Of a DNA stretch of 23,423 nt, positions 1 through 7,535 are shown in pieces (within the stretch, counting starts at the first letter, position 1; every line of letters starts with the position of its first letter). Origin of the DNA: CAYMRB01 sp964392615 (GTDB taxonomy: Bacteria > Planctomycetota > UBA8108); assembly GCA_964392615.1 (NCBI GenBank), contig CAYMRB010000111.1:1-23423 (forward strand), written 5' to 3'. The notes below the pieces were generated by a model. It searched no databases and was not told the origin of the DNA. It saw nothing but the letters and a program-made list of their open reading frames with translations. The position numbers were made by a program, and so were the translations under genes.

Positions 1-26
1 CGAGACCGAGACCGAGACCGAGACCG
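1..26. repeat. Hexanucleotide tandem repeat at left edge
   Basis: Four head-to-tail copies of CGAGAC, plus two further bases, open the window. The tract runs off the edge, so its full length is unknown. The right end of the window is a different hexamer tract. Confidence 0.9.
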
Positions 27-75
27 CCTCGGCTCCCGCCCGTTCAAGTCCCTACCGGCAGCTCCACTTGCGTCC

Positions 76-81
76 TATAAT
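76..81 (+). promoter_or_regulatory. Possible -10 box before the JAMM-DinG gene
   Basis: A perfect TATAAT lies at 76-81 in otherwise GC-rich DNA. I see no good -35 hexamer at the usual distance, so this is only a candidate. If it is real, transcription starts after about 87. That would rule out the TTG at 68 as start codon and favour the GTG at 164. Confidence 0.3.
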
Positions 82-163
82 CCGGCCTCCCGCGTTCCGT
101 TCCGCCCGCGGGCGAACGAAAGACGAAGGAACTCGAGAAAACGACGCGAAGAGCCGCAACCCC

Positions 164-2815
164 GTGCACGAGGTCAAGCTCGAGATACCGCCGCCCGTCG
201 CCGCGTTCCTGCGCGACACGATCGCCGGCGCCGGCGGCAACGAGGTGTACTTCCTCGGCCGCGTCGCTTGGGACGGCGCAGGGACCGTCGCGAGTCTGGG
301 CGAGGTCGACGTGCTCGGTCGTGGCAACTCGGTCGCGGCGCCCGCGCTCATCGCCGGCGCCGAGGACTGGGACGTCGCGATCCACAACCACCCCAGCGGG
401 CAGCTCGTGCCGAGCGACGCCGATCTCGCGGTCGCGAGCGAACTCGGCAACCGCGGCGTCGGCTTCGCGATCATCGACAACACGGCGGACCGGCACTACC
501 TCGTCGTGCCACCGTTCGTACGGCCGCGCAACGTGCCGGTGGACGTCGAGCAGGTGCGCGAAATTCTCGGCCCCGATGGTCCGCTGGCACGCGAACTCGA
601 CGGCTACGAGCCGCGCCGCGGTCAAATCGATATGGCGATCGAGGTCGCCGAAGCGCTCAACGAGGACCGCGTCGCCGCGTGCGAGGCCGGGACCGGCGTC
701 GGCAAGAGTTTCGCGTACCTGATTCCATCGATCCTGTGGGCCCTCGCGAATCACCGCAAGGTCGTCGTGTCGACCGGCACGATCAACCTGCAGGAGCAGC
801 TCGTCGCGAAGGACCTTCCGTTCCTGGTCCGGGTGATGCCCGAGGGGTTCCGCTTCGCGCTGATCAAGGGTCGCGGCAACTACGCCTGCCGGCGCAAGCT
901 CGCCGAAGTGCGCCAGGAGCTCGGCCTGTTCGCCGCCGACGGTCGCGATCGCGATGCGCTGGAGAAGCTCGTCGGGTGGGCCGACACCGCCGTCGGCGGC
1001 AGCCTCGCCGAGCTGGGGCAGCGACCGCCGGCAGCGGTGTGGGAAAGCGTCATGTCCGAGACGGACAAGTCGCTGAAGCTCAACTGCCCGCACTACGCGG
1101 AATGCTTCTACTTCCAGGCGCGCCGTCAGGCTTGGGCCGCGCACGTCGTCGTCGCGAACCATCACCTGTTCTTCGCCGACCTCGCCGCGCGACGGCAGAC
1201 CGGCAATTGGGAGTACGATCTGATCCTGCCCGGCTACAGCCGGGTCGTGTTCGACGAGGCGCACCACCTCGAGGACGTCGCGAGCGAGCATCTCGGCCTG
1301 CGCTTCACGCGCGCCGGCGTGCGGCAGCGCCTCGGCCGCATGCAGTCGTCGAAGGACAGCCAGCGCGGTACGATCCCGACGCTCGCACGGCGGCTGCGCA
1401 AATGCGGCGATCCGTTGGCGGCGGAGTCGATCGAGGCGCGCTACGCGGAGCCCTTTCGCGATCACGCCGGACACGTCGACGACGTCTTCGACGAATTCGA
1501 GTTCTGGCTCGCGCGCGAGCTGCAGGACGGCGCATCCGATGACGGTCGCGATGCCGCGTCGAACGCGGCGACGACCAAGCTGCGCTACCGACCCGAGATC
1601 AGCGATCGCGGCTTCTGGCGCGAGGTGTGCAACTTCCTCGATCGAGTCCGGGTCGAGCTCGAGACGATCGGGCGACTCAACGGCCAGGCGCTCGGGACGC
1701 TCGGGCGGGCACGGATTCCCGACGAGACGCGCAAGGTCTTCGCACTGGATTTGACGTCGTTCAACAACCGGCTCGAGGGACTTCTCGACGCGCTCGAGGG
1801 CTTCTGCGCGCTCGACGACGAGACGCGTGTGCGGTGGATCGAATCGGCACCGCGATGGAACGGTGGCGCCGTGGACGCGCGCGGCGGGCTGGGGTTCTCG
1901 GTCGCCCCGATCTCGGTAGCGCGCGACTTGCGCGCCGCGTTGTTCGACAAAGTTCCGACTGTCGTGTTGACGTCCGCGACGCTATCGGTGGCGGACCGAC
2001 CGCGGTTCCTCGGCGATCGGCTCGGCTTCAACGAGCTCGAGGCGGAGCGGTTCCGGTTTCGGCAGCACACGTCGCCGTTTCGCTACGGCGAGCAGGTCCT
2101 GCTGGTCGTCCCGACAGACATTCCGCCGCCGACCGTGCGCGAGTTCGACGCACACCTTCCGGGGCTTCTCTTCGAGCTCTTGCGCGCGTCGCGCGGCCGA
2201 GCGTTCGTGCTGTTCACGTCCTACGCACTGCTGCGCCGCTCGTTCGCCGCGTTGGAGCGGCCCCTCGCCGACCTCGGGCTTCTGCCTCTCGCGCAGGGCG
2301 AAGGGCAACGCTCGGAGCTGTTGCGTCGGTTCGCGCAATGCGGCCGCGGCGTGCTGTTCGGGACGGACAGCTTCTGGGAGGGCGTCGACGTCAAGGGAAG
2401 CTCGCTCGAGCACGTCGTGCTGACGCGATTGCCGTTTCGCGTCCCGACGGAGCCGTTGCAGGAGGCGCGTCTCGAGGAAATCACCGCTCGCGGTCGCAAC
2501 GCGTTTGTCGACTTCACCGTGCCGCAGGCCGTGTTGCGGTTCAAGCAGGGCTTCGGGCGATTGATCCGATCGATGGACGACCGCGGCGTCGTGTCGGTTC
2601 TCGACCGGCGACTGTTGACGAAGGTCTACGGCAAAACGTTCCTCGCGTCGCTTCCCGAGGTGCCGGTCTTCTCGGCAGCGTCGCGAGCCGTGATCGACCG
2701 CGTCGCCGCGTTCTTCGCAACGGATGGCGACGGAGCCCCGGCCAGAGCCGAGGAGATCGCCGCGAGCGAACCTCCGGAGGGGGCGGACAGCCGCCCGTCG
2801 TCGCGTGAACGCTGA
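164..2815 (+). CDS. RadC-like JAMM domain fused to DinG-family ATP-dependent helicase
   Basis: About 883 aa from the GTG at 164; the frame is open from a TTG at 68. Residues ~1-130 form a RadC/JAB-like domain with a full JAMM signature: an upstream Glu (E27), HNHPSG with H74 and H76, then Ser84 and Asp87 at the exact HxH-x7-S-x2-D spacing. The rest is a DinG/XPD-type superfamily 2 helicase. It has Walker A GTGVGKS near residue 176, the NYAC cysteine, NCPHYAEC, DEAH in VFDEAHH, and the C-terminal motifs GTDSFWEGVD and QGFGRLIR. DinG/XPD proteins unwind DNA 5' to 3' using ATP and act in repair and R-loop removal. One of the four iron-sulfur cysteines appears replaced by Ser (KSLKLNC where relatives have CLGRKC). 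The fusion suggests a repair role; what the JAMM domain cleaves is unknown. It overlaps the next gene by 11 bp. Confidence 0.9.
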   Translation: MHEVKLEIPPPVAAFLRDTIAGAGGNEVYFLGRVAWDGAGTVASLGEVDVLGRGNSVAAPALIAGAEDWDVAIHNHPSGQLVPSDADLAVASELGNRGVGFAIIDNTADRHYLVVPPFVRPRNVPVDVEQVREILGPDGPLARELDGYEPRRGQIDMAIEVAEALNEDRVAACEAGTGVGKSFAYLIPSILWALANHRKVVVSTGTINLQEQLVAKDLPFLVRVMPEGFRFALIKGRGNYACRRKLAEVRQELGLFAADGRDRDALEKLVGWADTAVGGSLAELGQRPPAAVWESVMSETDKSLKLNCPHYAECFYFQARRQAWAAHVVVANHHLFFADLAARRQTGNWEYDLILPGYSRVVFDEAHHLEDVASEHLGLRFTRAGVRQRLGRMQSSKDSQRGTIPTLARRLRKCGDPLAAESIEARYAEPFRDHAGHVDDVFDEFEFWLARELQDGASDDGRDAASNAATTKLRYRPEISDRGFWREVCNFLDRVRVELETIGRLNGQALGTLGRARIPDETRKVFALDLTSFNNRLEGLLDALEGFCALDDETRVRWIESAPRWNGGAVDARGGLGFSVAPISVARDLRAALFDKVPTVVLTSATLSVADRPRFLGDRLGFNELEAERFRFRQHTSPFRYGEQVLLVVPTDIPPPTVREFDAHLPGLLFELLRASRGRAFVLFTSYALLRRSFAALERPLADLGLLPLAQGEGQRSELLRRFAQCGRGVLFGTDSFWEGVDVKGSSLEHVVLTRLPFRVPTEPLQEARLEEITARGRNAFVDFTVPQAVLRFKQGFGRLIRSMDDRGVVSVLDRRLLTKVYGKTFLASLPEVPVFSAASRAVIDRVAAFFATDGDGAPARAEEIAASEPPEGADSRPSSRER

Positions 2816-3455
2816 GCCCGCCGCATGCGTGCAGATCGTCCTCGCTGCGGGAAGATCGCGCCGCATGGGGACGCCGAAGGCCGCGCTGGCGTTCGGCGCC
2901 ACGACGACTCTCGGACTCGTCGTCGCGGCGGGGGGCGGCGTCGTCGATCGCAGCGTGATCGTCATCGGTTCCGACGGTGAGGACCTGCGCTCGGGCCATG
3001 ACTTCTCGACACTGGGTCGCGCCGTCGACTGGGTGGTGAACGCCGCGCCACAGAGTGAGCAAGTCGACTCGGTGAAGATCGCGCTCGAGTTTCTCCGCGC
3101 GCAGCCACCTGCAGCGTTCTTCCTCCACCCCGTCGACTGTCCGCTGGCGACGCCGGTCGACTATCGGCGCCTCGCGGCGGCCTGCGCCGAAGACGGCGAT
3201 CGTGCTGCAGAGCGCGGCGTCGAGGAGAGCGCGATCTTCAAGCCCGTCCACGGAGATCGCAGCGGCCACCCGATCCTGTGTCGATGGGCCGTTGCGGCGC
3301 GCATTCTCGAGCTGCCGCCAGGCGCCACGACGCGCGACGCGTTGCGCGATTTTCGGCTCTGTCGCGTCCCGGTACCGAACGCGAGCGTCCTCGACGATAT
3401 GGACCTCCCGGAAGATTACCGGCGGCTGCGCGCCGCATACGAGCGCGATTCGTGA
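2805..3455 (+). CDS. MobA/MocA-like nucleotidyltransferase
   Basis: About 216 aa from the GTG at 2805. The frame is open from an ATG at 2724, and another GTG lies at 2829, so the start is uncertain. The N-terminus has the family signature LAAGRSRRMGTPKA, which binds the nucleotide triphosphate phosphates. The motif HPVDCPL corresponds to the metal-binding Asp region. This fits the MobA-like NTP transferase family, which includes the molybdopterin cytidylyl- and guanylyltransferases. The substrate cannot be told from sequence, and no XdhC or molybdoenzyme gene is visible nearby. The gene overlaps the JAMM-DinG gene by 11 bp and is probably co-transcribed with it. Its original terminator seems to be at 13037-13083, now cut off by the inserted element. 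Confidence 0.85.
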   Translation: MNAEPAACVQIVLAAGRSRRMGTPKAALAFGATTTLGLVVAAGGGVVDRSVIVIGSDGEDLRSGHDFSTLGRAVDWVVNAAPQSEQVDSVKIALEFLRAQPPAAFFLHPVDCPLATPVDYRRLAAACAEDGDRAAERGVEESAIFKPVHGDRSGHPILCRWAVAARILELPPGATTRDALRDFRLCRVPVPNASVLDDMDLPEDYRRLRAAYERDS

Positions 3456-3544
3456 CGACCGGGTGAGCGCGTCAAGTTCTCGTGCGGGGCGAGCCGACAG
3501 ATGGGGGTGAGTGCTCTTCGCGCAACGCTGCGCGCCGAAGGGAA

Positions 3545-3562
3545 TCCTGTTCTCATGACAGG
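3545..3562 (+). other. attL core repeat
   Basis: The 18-bp sequence TCCTGTTCTCATGACAGG is identical to 13011-13028, and the match stops exactly at both edges. Its centre is CCTGT-TCTCATG-ACAGG, inverted 5-bp arms around a 7-bp spacer. That is the usual layout of tyrosine-recombinase core sites around an overlap region. Confidence 0.85.
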
Positions 3563-3567
3563 AGTCG

Positions 3568-3616
3568 GCTTGGCTTTAAGCCTAGTTGCAACAATGAGTT
3601 GCGGCCGGGCTTTTTT
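3568..3616 (+). terminator. Plus-strand terminator-like structure at the element's left end
   Basis: The arms GCTTGGCT (3568-3575) and GGCCGGGC (3603-3610) can pair with G-U wobbles. An inner hairpin, GCAAC (3588-3592) with GTTGC (3598-3602), lies between them, and six T residues follow at 3611-3616. It sits where transcripts from the JAMM-DinG/MobA-like pair would enter the element. Confidence 0.55.
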
Positions 3617-3630
3617 GCTGAAAGAGGGAG

Positions 3631-3649
3631 GTGTGTCAGTGGTGTGCCA
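3631..3649 (+). other. Left arm-type integrase site pair (predicted)
   Basis: GTGTGTCA (3631-3638) and GTGTGCCA (3642-3649) are direct repeats 11 bp apart, about 70 bp inside attL. The same paired motif occurs twice near the integrase start at 12790-12861. Occurrence inside both ends of the element fits arm-type sites bound by the N-terminal domain of a tyrosine integrase. Confidence 0.55.
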
Positions 3650-3804
3650 ACTCCATTCGGCGCGCTGACCGTCCCTTGATGTCGGATTCAGGCCGAAATC
3701 AGCCCCCATCGCCCCGCAGCTAACGCGCCGGGGAACGTCAGATGAACCTGCGCTTGCGTGCCGGATCCCCATGGCGGTATCGTGCCGCCGGATAGGAGGC
3801 AGAC

Positions 3805-4086
3805 ATGCACGACGAGCTATTCCCGTGGGAACGGTGGGAGCGTGACCGGAGACGTCGAGGGGCCGGGCCGATCCCCGAGGTTGGGGAGGAGTACATCACC
3901 GCCCTGTCGACGGTGGCCGAGTCTCGAGGTTGGACGGTCCGCAAGGCAATGGCCGAGGCCATCGAGTGGGGAGCCGTCGTCCTAACGGCTCAACGGCTTG
4001 CAGAGCAACGGGGCGGGTCTGCCTACGATGCGCTTGCGGATGTGATTCGCCACGCCCTCGAGTTGATGGAGGCGGGCGGGGAGTAG
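3805..4086 (+). CDS. Hypothetical 93-aa element protein
   Basis: A clear Shine-Dalgarno AGGAGG (3794-3799) lies 5 bases before the ATG. The protein has a charged N-terminus rich in Trp, Glu and Arg, then a probably helical segment (EEYITALSTVAESRGWTV onwards). I do not recognise the family. A small DNA-binding or partner protein is possible, but no diagnostic motif is visible. It is the only plus-strand gene in the element and is followed by a bidirectional terminator at 4139-4172. A GGCGG-N7-CCGCC stem at 3773-3789 ends just before its ribosome binding site. Confidence 0.7.
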   Translation: MHDELFPWERWERDRRRRGAGPIPEVGEEYITALSTVAESRGWTVRKAMAEAIEWGAVVLTAQRLAEQRGGSAYDALADVIRHALELMEAGGE

Positions 4087-4138
4087 GCAAGCCGTAGCTA
4101 CCCCGCCCGGCCGAACGGTGCGGAGGGTGCGGTTCACG

Positions 4139-4172
4139 AAAAAAGCCCCTCAGAGAGCCGAGGGGCCTTTTC
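4139..4172. terminator. Bidirectional intrinsic terminator
   Basis: GCCCCTC (4145-4151) pairs perfectly with GAGGGGC (4160-4166). An A run precedes the stem and a T run follows it, so it can work on both strands. It separates the plus-strand 93-aa gene from the convergent minus-strand PEP-CTERM gene. Confidence 0.85.
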
Positions 4173-4194
4173 GTTGTGTCGTTTTGCCTGAGGC

Positions 4195-4824
4195 TCAGGA
4201 CTTCTTGGCTTGGCGCCGACGGTGCACCAATCCGGCACCGAACAAGCAGACGCCTAGCAAGGCCCAAGTCCCCGGCTCCGGAATCGGCGCCGAGATGGCC
4301 TCGAATCGGACGTCGTCGAGGGCGAAAAACGAAGGATTCGGAGCCGTGCCGAGGAAGACTGCGCGCGCGATGTCGGTCGCGCTCTCGATTCCCACGAATC
4401 CCTCGAAAACTTCCGTTCCGAAGACACCGGCCACAGTCGCGGTCTCCAGGAGGTTGTTCGATGCGTCGAAGACGCTCAAGGAGACGCTCGTGGTCCCGTG
4501 TAAGAAGAATGCGCCGACTCGGTTGACGCCCAGGGCGAACGTCAGCTCCGTGCCTTGAGGCGAGTTGTTGTTGAGAACGTTCGGCGGCGACGAGTTCTGC
4601 GGAAGCCAGTTCACCGTGATCGGGTCCGCCTCGACCACTCCGGCGAACGTCACGCCGAGCCCTGCGAACTGATTGGTCACTACCTGACTATCAGGGAGAC
4701 TGTCGAAACCGATGACAGTCTCACCCCCCGAGAAGTCGCCGATCCCGATTTCCCGGGCAGAGACGCCGGTAAACGACGACACCACAACCACGAACAGAAC
4801 AGCCCCTGTACGCACAGCACCCAT
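4195..4824 (-). CDS. PEP-CTERM sorted surface/exported protein
   Basis: 209 aa. An N-terminal signal peptide (hydrophobic AVLFVVVVSSFTG, likely cleaved near VSA) leads into a beta-rich domain of the kind common in PEP-CTERM proteins, beginning near VIGFDSLPDSQVVTNQFAG. The C-terminus is a textbook sorting signal: PEPGTWALLG, a short transmembrane stretch, and a basic HRRRQ tail. Such proteins are exported, processed by an exosortase and linked to extracellular polysaccharide or biofilm. The Shine-Dalgarno GGGGAG sits 9 bases before the ATG. A candidate promoter (4873-4902) and a terminator (4139-4172) belong to this gene alone. It lies inside the element, so it is probably cargo. No exosortase gene is in the window. 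Confidence 0.9.
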   Translation of the reverse strand: MGAVRTGAVLFVVVVSSFTGVSAREIGIGDFSGGETVIGFDSLPDSQVVTNQFAGLGVTFAGVVEADPITVNWLPQNSSPPNVLNNNSPQGTELTFALGVNRVGAFFLHGTTSVSLSVFDASNNLLETATVAGVFGTEVFEGFVGIESATDIARAVFLGTAPNPSFFALDDVRFEAISAPIPEPGTWALLGVCLFGAGLVHRRRQAKKS

Positions 4825-4872
4825 GATCAGAATCTCCCCTCAGGTATTTGGTTCCCCCGAACACTGTTATTG

Positions 4873-4902
4873 ACGCTACACGAATCTCGGACGACGTGTC
4901 AA
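4873..4902 (-). promoter_or_regulatory. Predicted sigma-70 promoter for the PEP-CTERM gene
   Basis: Read on the minus strand, a perfect TTGACA (4897-4902) is followed after 18 bases by TAGCGT (4873-4878). The -10 box is weak. The site is about 50 bases upstream of the PEP-CTERM start codon. Confidence 0.45.
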
Positions 4903-5223
4903 GGCTTTTCCGGTGACCGCCGTGGCTCCGGCCCGCCCTTTTGGTTGACCAATGGCAATATATGTCGCTTGGGCCCTCTCGTCACGTTCAGCTTTCGGAC
5001 CCAAAATAGACGAGAATTCCGCAGGCAAGACCTCCGCACACGTATACCCCCCCGGTAGAGGGACCCAAGAATCCACTCTCCGCGACGCTAGCGCCTCGAG
5101 GCGCCCCCTCGGCCCGCCACCCCTATCGCCCCGGAGAATCGACCCTCGCGCCTCGCGATTAAAACGCCCGGCCCACCACGGCGGACCGAGCGCCCGATGA
5201 AGAGAAAAAGTATCAAGATGCCC

Positions 5224-5251
5224 GGACCGGACGAGGAGGAGTGTCCGGTCC
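5224..5251 (-). terminator. Hairpin downstream of the S49 gene
   Basis: GGACCGGAC (5224-5232) and GTCCGGTCC (5243-5251) form a perfect 9-bp stem with a 10-base loop, about 70 bases past the S49 stop codon. On the minus strand a T-rich stretch follows only after about ten bases. It is therefore a candidate end of the element's main operon, not a canonical terminator. Confidence 0.5.
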
Positions 5252-5317
5252 GAGCGAGGGTTGGCGGCGCAACAGGCGTCCGGACCCCCATCACGTCCGC
5301 CGAACGAAAGCGCATCT

Positions 5318-6472
5318 CTAGCGCTTCGTCTTGGCGTTGCACGCGGCCACGTAGGCCTCGCGCAACTCGGGAAGTTCGTGCGCCACCGCACGTGTTGCCT
5401 CGCGGCGCGTCATGCCATCGGCGACGCGGGCTTGCACCTCTTCATTCCACCAAGAGACAAGATCGCTAGCGGCGGTCGAGGCGCCCGGCGGTCGAGTGGA
5501 GTGGATGCCGAGGGGTTGGAGGCCGAGGCCAACGGACGGGGCCGTCTTGCGCTTGGGCTTGGGCTTGGGCGCCTCGTTCTTATCCGCGTGCGCTCGCATG
5601 CGCTCAACGCATCGGGCGAGTTCCTCTCTCGTGGCCGACCGGAGCCCCGGGCTTGCCTCCTCGTCCATTGTGGAGAGGAGGTTCCCCACGACATCCTTGA
5701 AGGATTTCACATCGTCGATAAGCCCGAGGCCCTTGGCGTCCGTCGCGAGGTGGATGCGGCCATCGGCGAGGTGCGCCACTTGGCCCCTCGTGAGGTTACG
5801 GCCGGAGACCACCGCCGAGGAGAAGACCGCTTGTGTGGCGTCCACAACCTTTTGGAGATTGGCTTTCGTCTCGTCGTCAATCTCGACGCCGGGGAACGAG
5901 GCAACGCCTTTGGTTCCCCCGGAGGAGATGAGAATCGGTTTCACCCCGGCGTTGGCCATCGCCTCGGACGTATCGTAGCAACCGAGGTAGGTTCCGATGG
6001 ACCCCACGAGCGTAGTGGTATCGGCCGCGTACACGTGGGTGCATTGACTCGCCACCCAATACGCCGCCGAGGAACACATACCATCGCAGAGCGCGACCAC
6101 GGTTTTCCGCTCGGTTGCCTCGCGCACGGCCTTGGCCAATTGCTCGGTCCCGGCCGCCATGCCGCCCGGCGAATCGATGTTGAGCACGATGGCCGACACC
6201 GATGGATCGGTCGACATGTGCTCCACCATAGCGGCGGTTTCCGTGGTGGACACCTCGTCGCCCCACATAGGGGCGCCCTTCACCATAACGCCCGTGAGAT
6301 TCACAACGGCGATGCTCCCGCGCATGCTCGGCAACGGGCCATGGCCATCGGAGCGTAGGGCTTGGCGCCCTACCATACGCATCGGGCATGCGCTCCACAC
6401 GGTATCGCGAGAGTCGACCGTCGGCGGCCGGGGGACGTCTAAGGGCTTCGGCTCGTTAAACGGGAAGATCAT
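5318..6472 (-). CDS. Phage-type S49 family serine protease
   Basis: 384 aa, similar to phage capsid-maturation proteases of the SppA/lambda gpC family. The core starts near SIAVVNLTGVMVKG (residue 53). It has the oxyanion-region motif DSPGG (100-104), the nucleophile region CSSAAYW (probably Ser135) and GSIGTY near 158. The C-terminal third has a basic Pro/Lys linker (PKPKPKRK) and a helical tail ending WWNEEVQARVADGM and further. In phages such enzymes process scaffold or capsid proteins during head assembly. No portal or capsid gene is present here, so its substrate is unclear. Its ATG overlaps the stop codon of the preceding coiled-coil gene by 4 bp, implying coupled translation. Confidence 0.85.
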   Translation of the reverse strand: MIFPFNEPKPLDVPRPPTVDSRDTVWSACPMRMVGRQALRSDGHGPLPSMRGSIAVVNLTGVMVKGAPMWGDEVSTTETAAMVEHMSTDPSVSAIVLNIDSPGGMAAGTEQLAKAVREATERKTVVALCDGMCSSAAYWVASQCTHVYAADTTTLVGSIGTYLGCYDTSEAMANAGVKPILISSGGTKGVASFPGVEIDDETKANLQKVVDATQAVFSSAVVSGRNLTRGQVAHLADGRIHLATDAKGLGLIDDVKSFKDVVGNLLSTMDEEASPGLRSATREELARCVERMRAHADKNEAPKPKPKRKTAPSVGLGLQPLGIHSTRPPGASTAASDLVSWWNEEVQARVADGMTRREATRAVAHELPELREAYVAACNAKTKR

Positions 6473-7326
6473 CTTAGGTTCCTCAGATAGTGATCGAGCG
6501 GGGCCCGCGCCTCGGCTAGCATCTCGGCCCGCTTGTTTTCAAGTTCATCGAGTTTTACCGCGAACGGTTTGGACGCGGTTTTCCGTGCGTTCACATAGAC
6601 TCCAAACGCGACCGCGTCGACACTCGCCGGGGCCCCTTGGGCTTCTCGTATCGCGTTGGCCGCAAGATCCGCGAGGGGGTGGTTAGAGCGGCCAACGGTT
6701 CGGCAATGGAGCAGGGCAGCCTCTCGCCCCGCATACGATCCGGGGTCGATCGCCTCGAGGTTGGCCACCAAGTCTAGCTCTCCTCGCACGGGGAGGAGTT
6801 CGGGATTGATGGCGCGCTTTACGATAGCCTCGGCTTGCGCCACTCTATCTTTGACGTCCTCGGGCGCTAGCTCGCGCAAGCGCTCGATGGCTTGCTCCTG
6901 CGCCTCGAGTTCCCCGTGGGAAACGTTGACCGCGTTGACAAGGGCATCGTGTTTCGCCTGAATCGCCTCGATATCCGCGAGGAGGGCATCGCCGTTCTCG
7001 GCGAGGTTTGCCTTCGCATCGTCGACGGCCTTGGCGCGGGCCTTTCTCGTCGTCGCATTGCCGGCCGCCTCCTCGCACTTAAGGACTTGGCCCATGCGAC
7101 CTAGCTCGCGCTCGATGCGTTTGTCATCCCATCCGAGGTCTCGGCCGAGCATCAGCCGATCGTCAAACGACATGGCCTTGGTGCCTTTGACATCTTGGCG
7201 GAGGATCCTTTCGGCCTCCTCCACGATCTGAGCGTGCTCCAAAGTCAACCGCTCGGCCAACGTGGCCGTGCGAGGCTCGTCCCTAAGCTCCTTGATCGTC
7301 TGCGGTGCTTTCGTCGTCCGAGGCAT
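6469..7326 (-). CDS. Hypothetical 285-aa protein with coiled-coil region
   Basis: An AGGAG Shine-Dalgarno precedes the ATG at 7326. The protein is strongly helical and charged. Residues ~85-165 look like a coiled coil, with heptad-like text such as ANLAENGDALLADIEAIQAK and GELEAQEQAIERLRELAPED. I do not recognise the family. Its place directly before an S49 protease recalls a scaffold or protease substrate in phage head operons, but that is inference. It is coupled to the gene before it (TAATG stop/start overlap) and the gene after it (4-bp overlap). Confidence 0.75.
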   Translation of the reverse strand: MPRTTKAPQTIKELRDEPRTATLAERLTLEHAQIVEEAERILRQDVKGTKAMSFDDRLMLGRDLGWDDKRIERELGRMGQVLKCEEAAGNATTRKARAKAVDDAKANLAENGDALLADIEAIQAKHDALVNAVNVSHGELEAQEQAIERLRELAPEDVKDRVAQAEAIVKRAINPELLPVRGELDLVANLEAIDPGSYAGREAALLHCRTVGRSNHPLADLAANAIREAQGAPASVDAVAFGVYVNARKTASKPFAVKLDELENKRAEMLAEARAPLDHYLRNLR

Positions 7327-7535
7327 TAGGTGTGTCTCCTATCCGGCCATTTGGAGAAGCCCGAGGCGCCGATGCCGGTATGGCGGCGTCCGGGATGTAA
7401 GCGGGGCGGTGCTGACGATGTCGCCGAGGGGCCCACCCCGCAGGCTGTCGGAAAGGGATCGACCCCTCTCCCGGTGTTTCGAGGCACCGCCGGGTGGCCT
7501 TGCCTCCCCAAGGTAGGTTTCATGGTCCCTCTCAC
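7326..7535 (-). CDS. Small coupled ORF (69 aa) between primase and coiled-coil genes
   Basis: The GTG start at 7535 overlaps the primase stop codon (GTGA), and the stop TAA overlaps the next gene's ATG (TAATG). It therefore fills the gap exactly. An internal ATG at 7523 follows a GAGAGG and would give 65 aa. The protein is basic and rich in Pro, Gly and Arg, with no family I recognise. The double overlap is the main reason to believe it; the low-complexity composition argues for caution. Confidence 0.5.
   Translation of the reverse strand: MRGTMKPTLGRQGHPAVPRNTGRGVDPFPTACGVGPSATSSAPPRLHPGRRHTGIGASGFSKWPDRRHT

Larger units (their letters stand above)
4825..5317. other. Non-coding stretch between PEP-CTERM and S49 genes
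   Basis: About 490 bases with no convincing gene. Open frames of 80-170 codons exist on both strands, but they lack a clear ribosome binding site and read as low-complexity Arg/Pro/Gly-rich text. The stretch holds a promoter candidate (4873-4902), a perfect 14-bp palindrome GCGCCTCGAGGCGC (5091-5104) and a hairpin (5224-5251). Confidence 0.6.

Noticed and set aside
44..1474. Long minus-strand frame of 476 codons opposite the JAMM-DinG gene
   Set aside because: It is antisense to a gene with clear domains, and its Arg/Asp/Val-rich text shows no motif. It is a by-product of GC-rich codon use.
3545..3562. att core as a tRNA anticodon arm (5-bp stem, 7-base loop)
   Set aside because: The loop lacks the U33 position on either strand, and no D or T arm is present next to it. 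The target is intergenic and not inside a tRNA.
4876..5391. Minus-strand frame of 171 codons in the gap between PEP-CTERM and S49 genes
   Set aside because: It lacks a clear ribosome binding site, overlaps the end of the S49 gene, and reads as Arg/Gly/Pro-rich text without a domain.
5261..6358. Plus-strand frame of 365 codons opposite the S49 protease gene
   Set aside because: The minus strand carries an unmistakable S49 protease in a coupled operon. The plus-strand frame has no recognisable domain.
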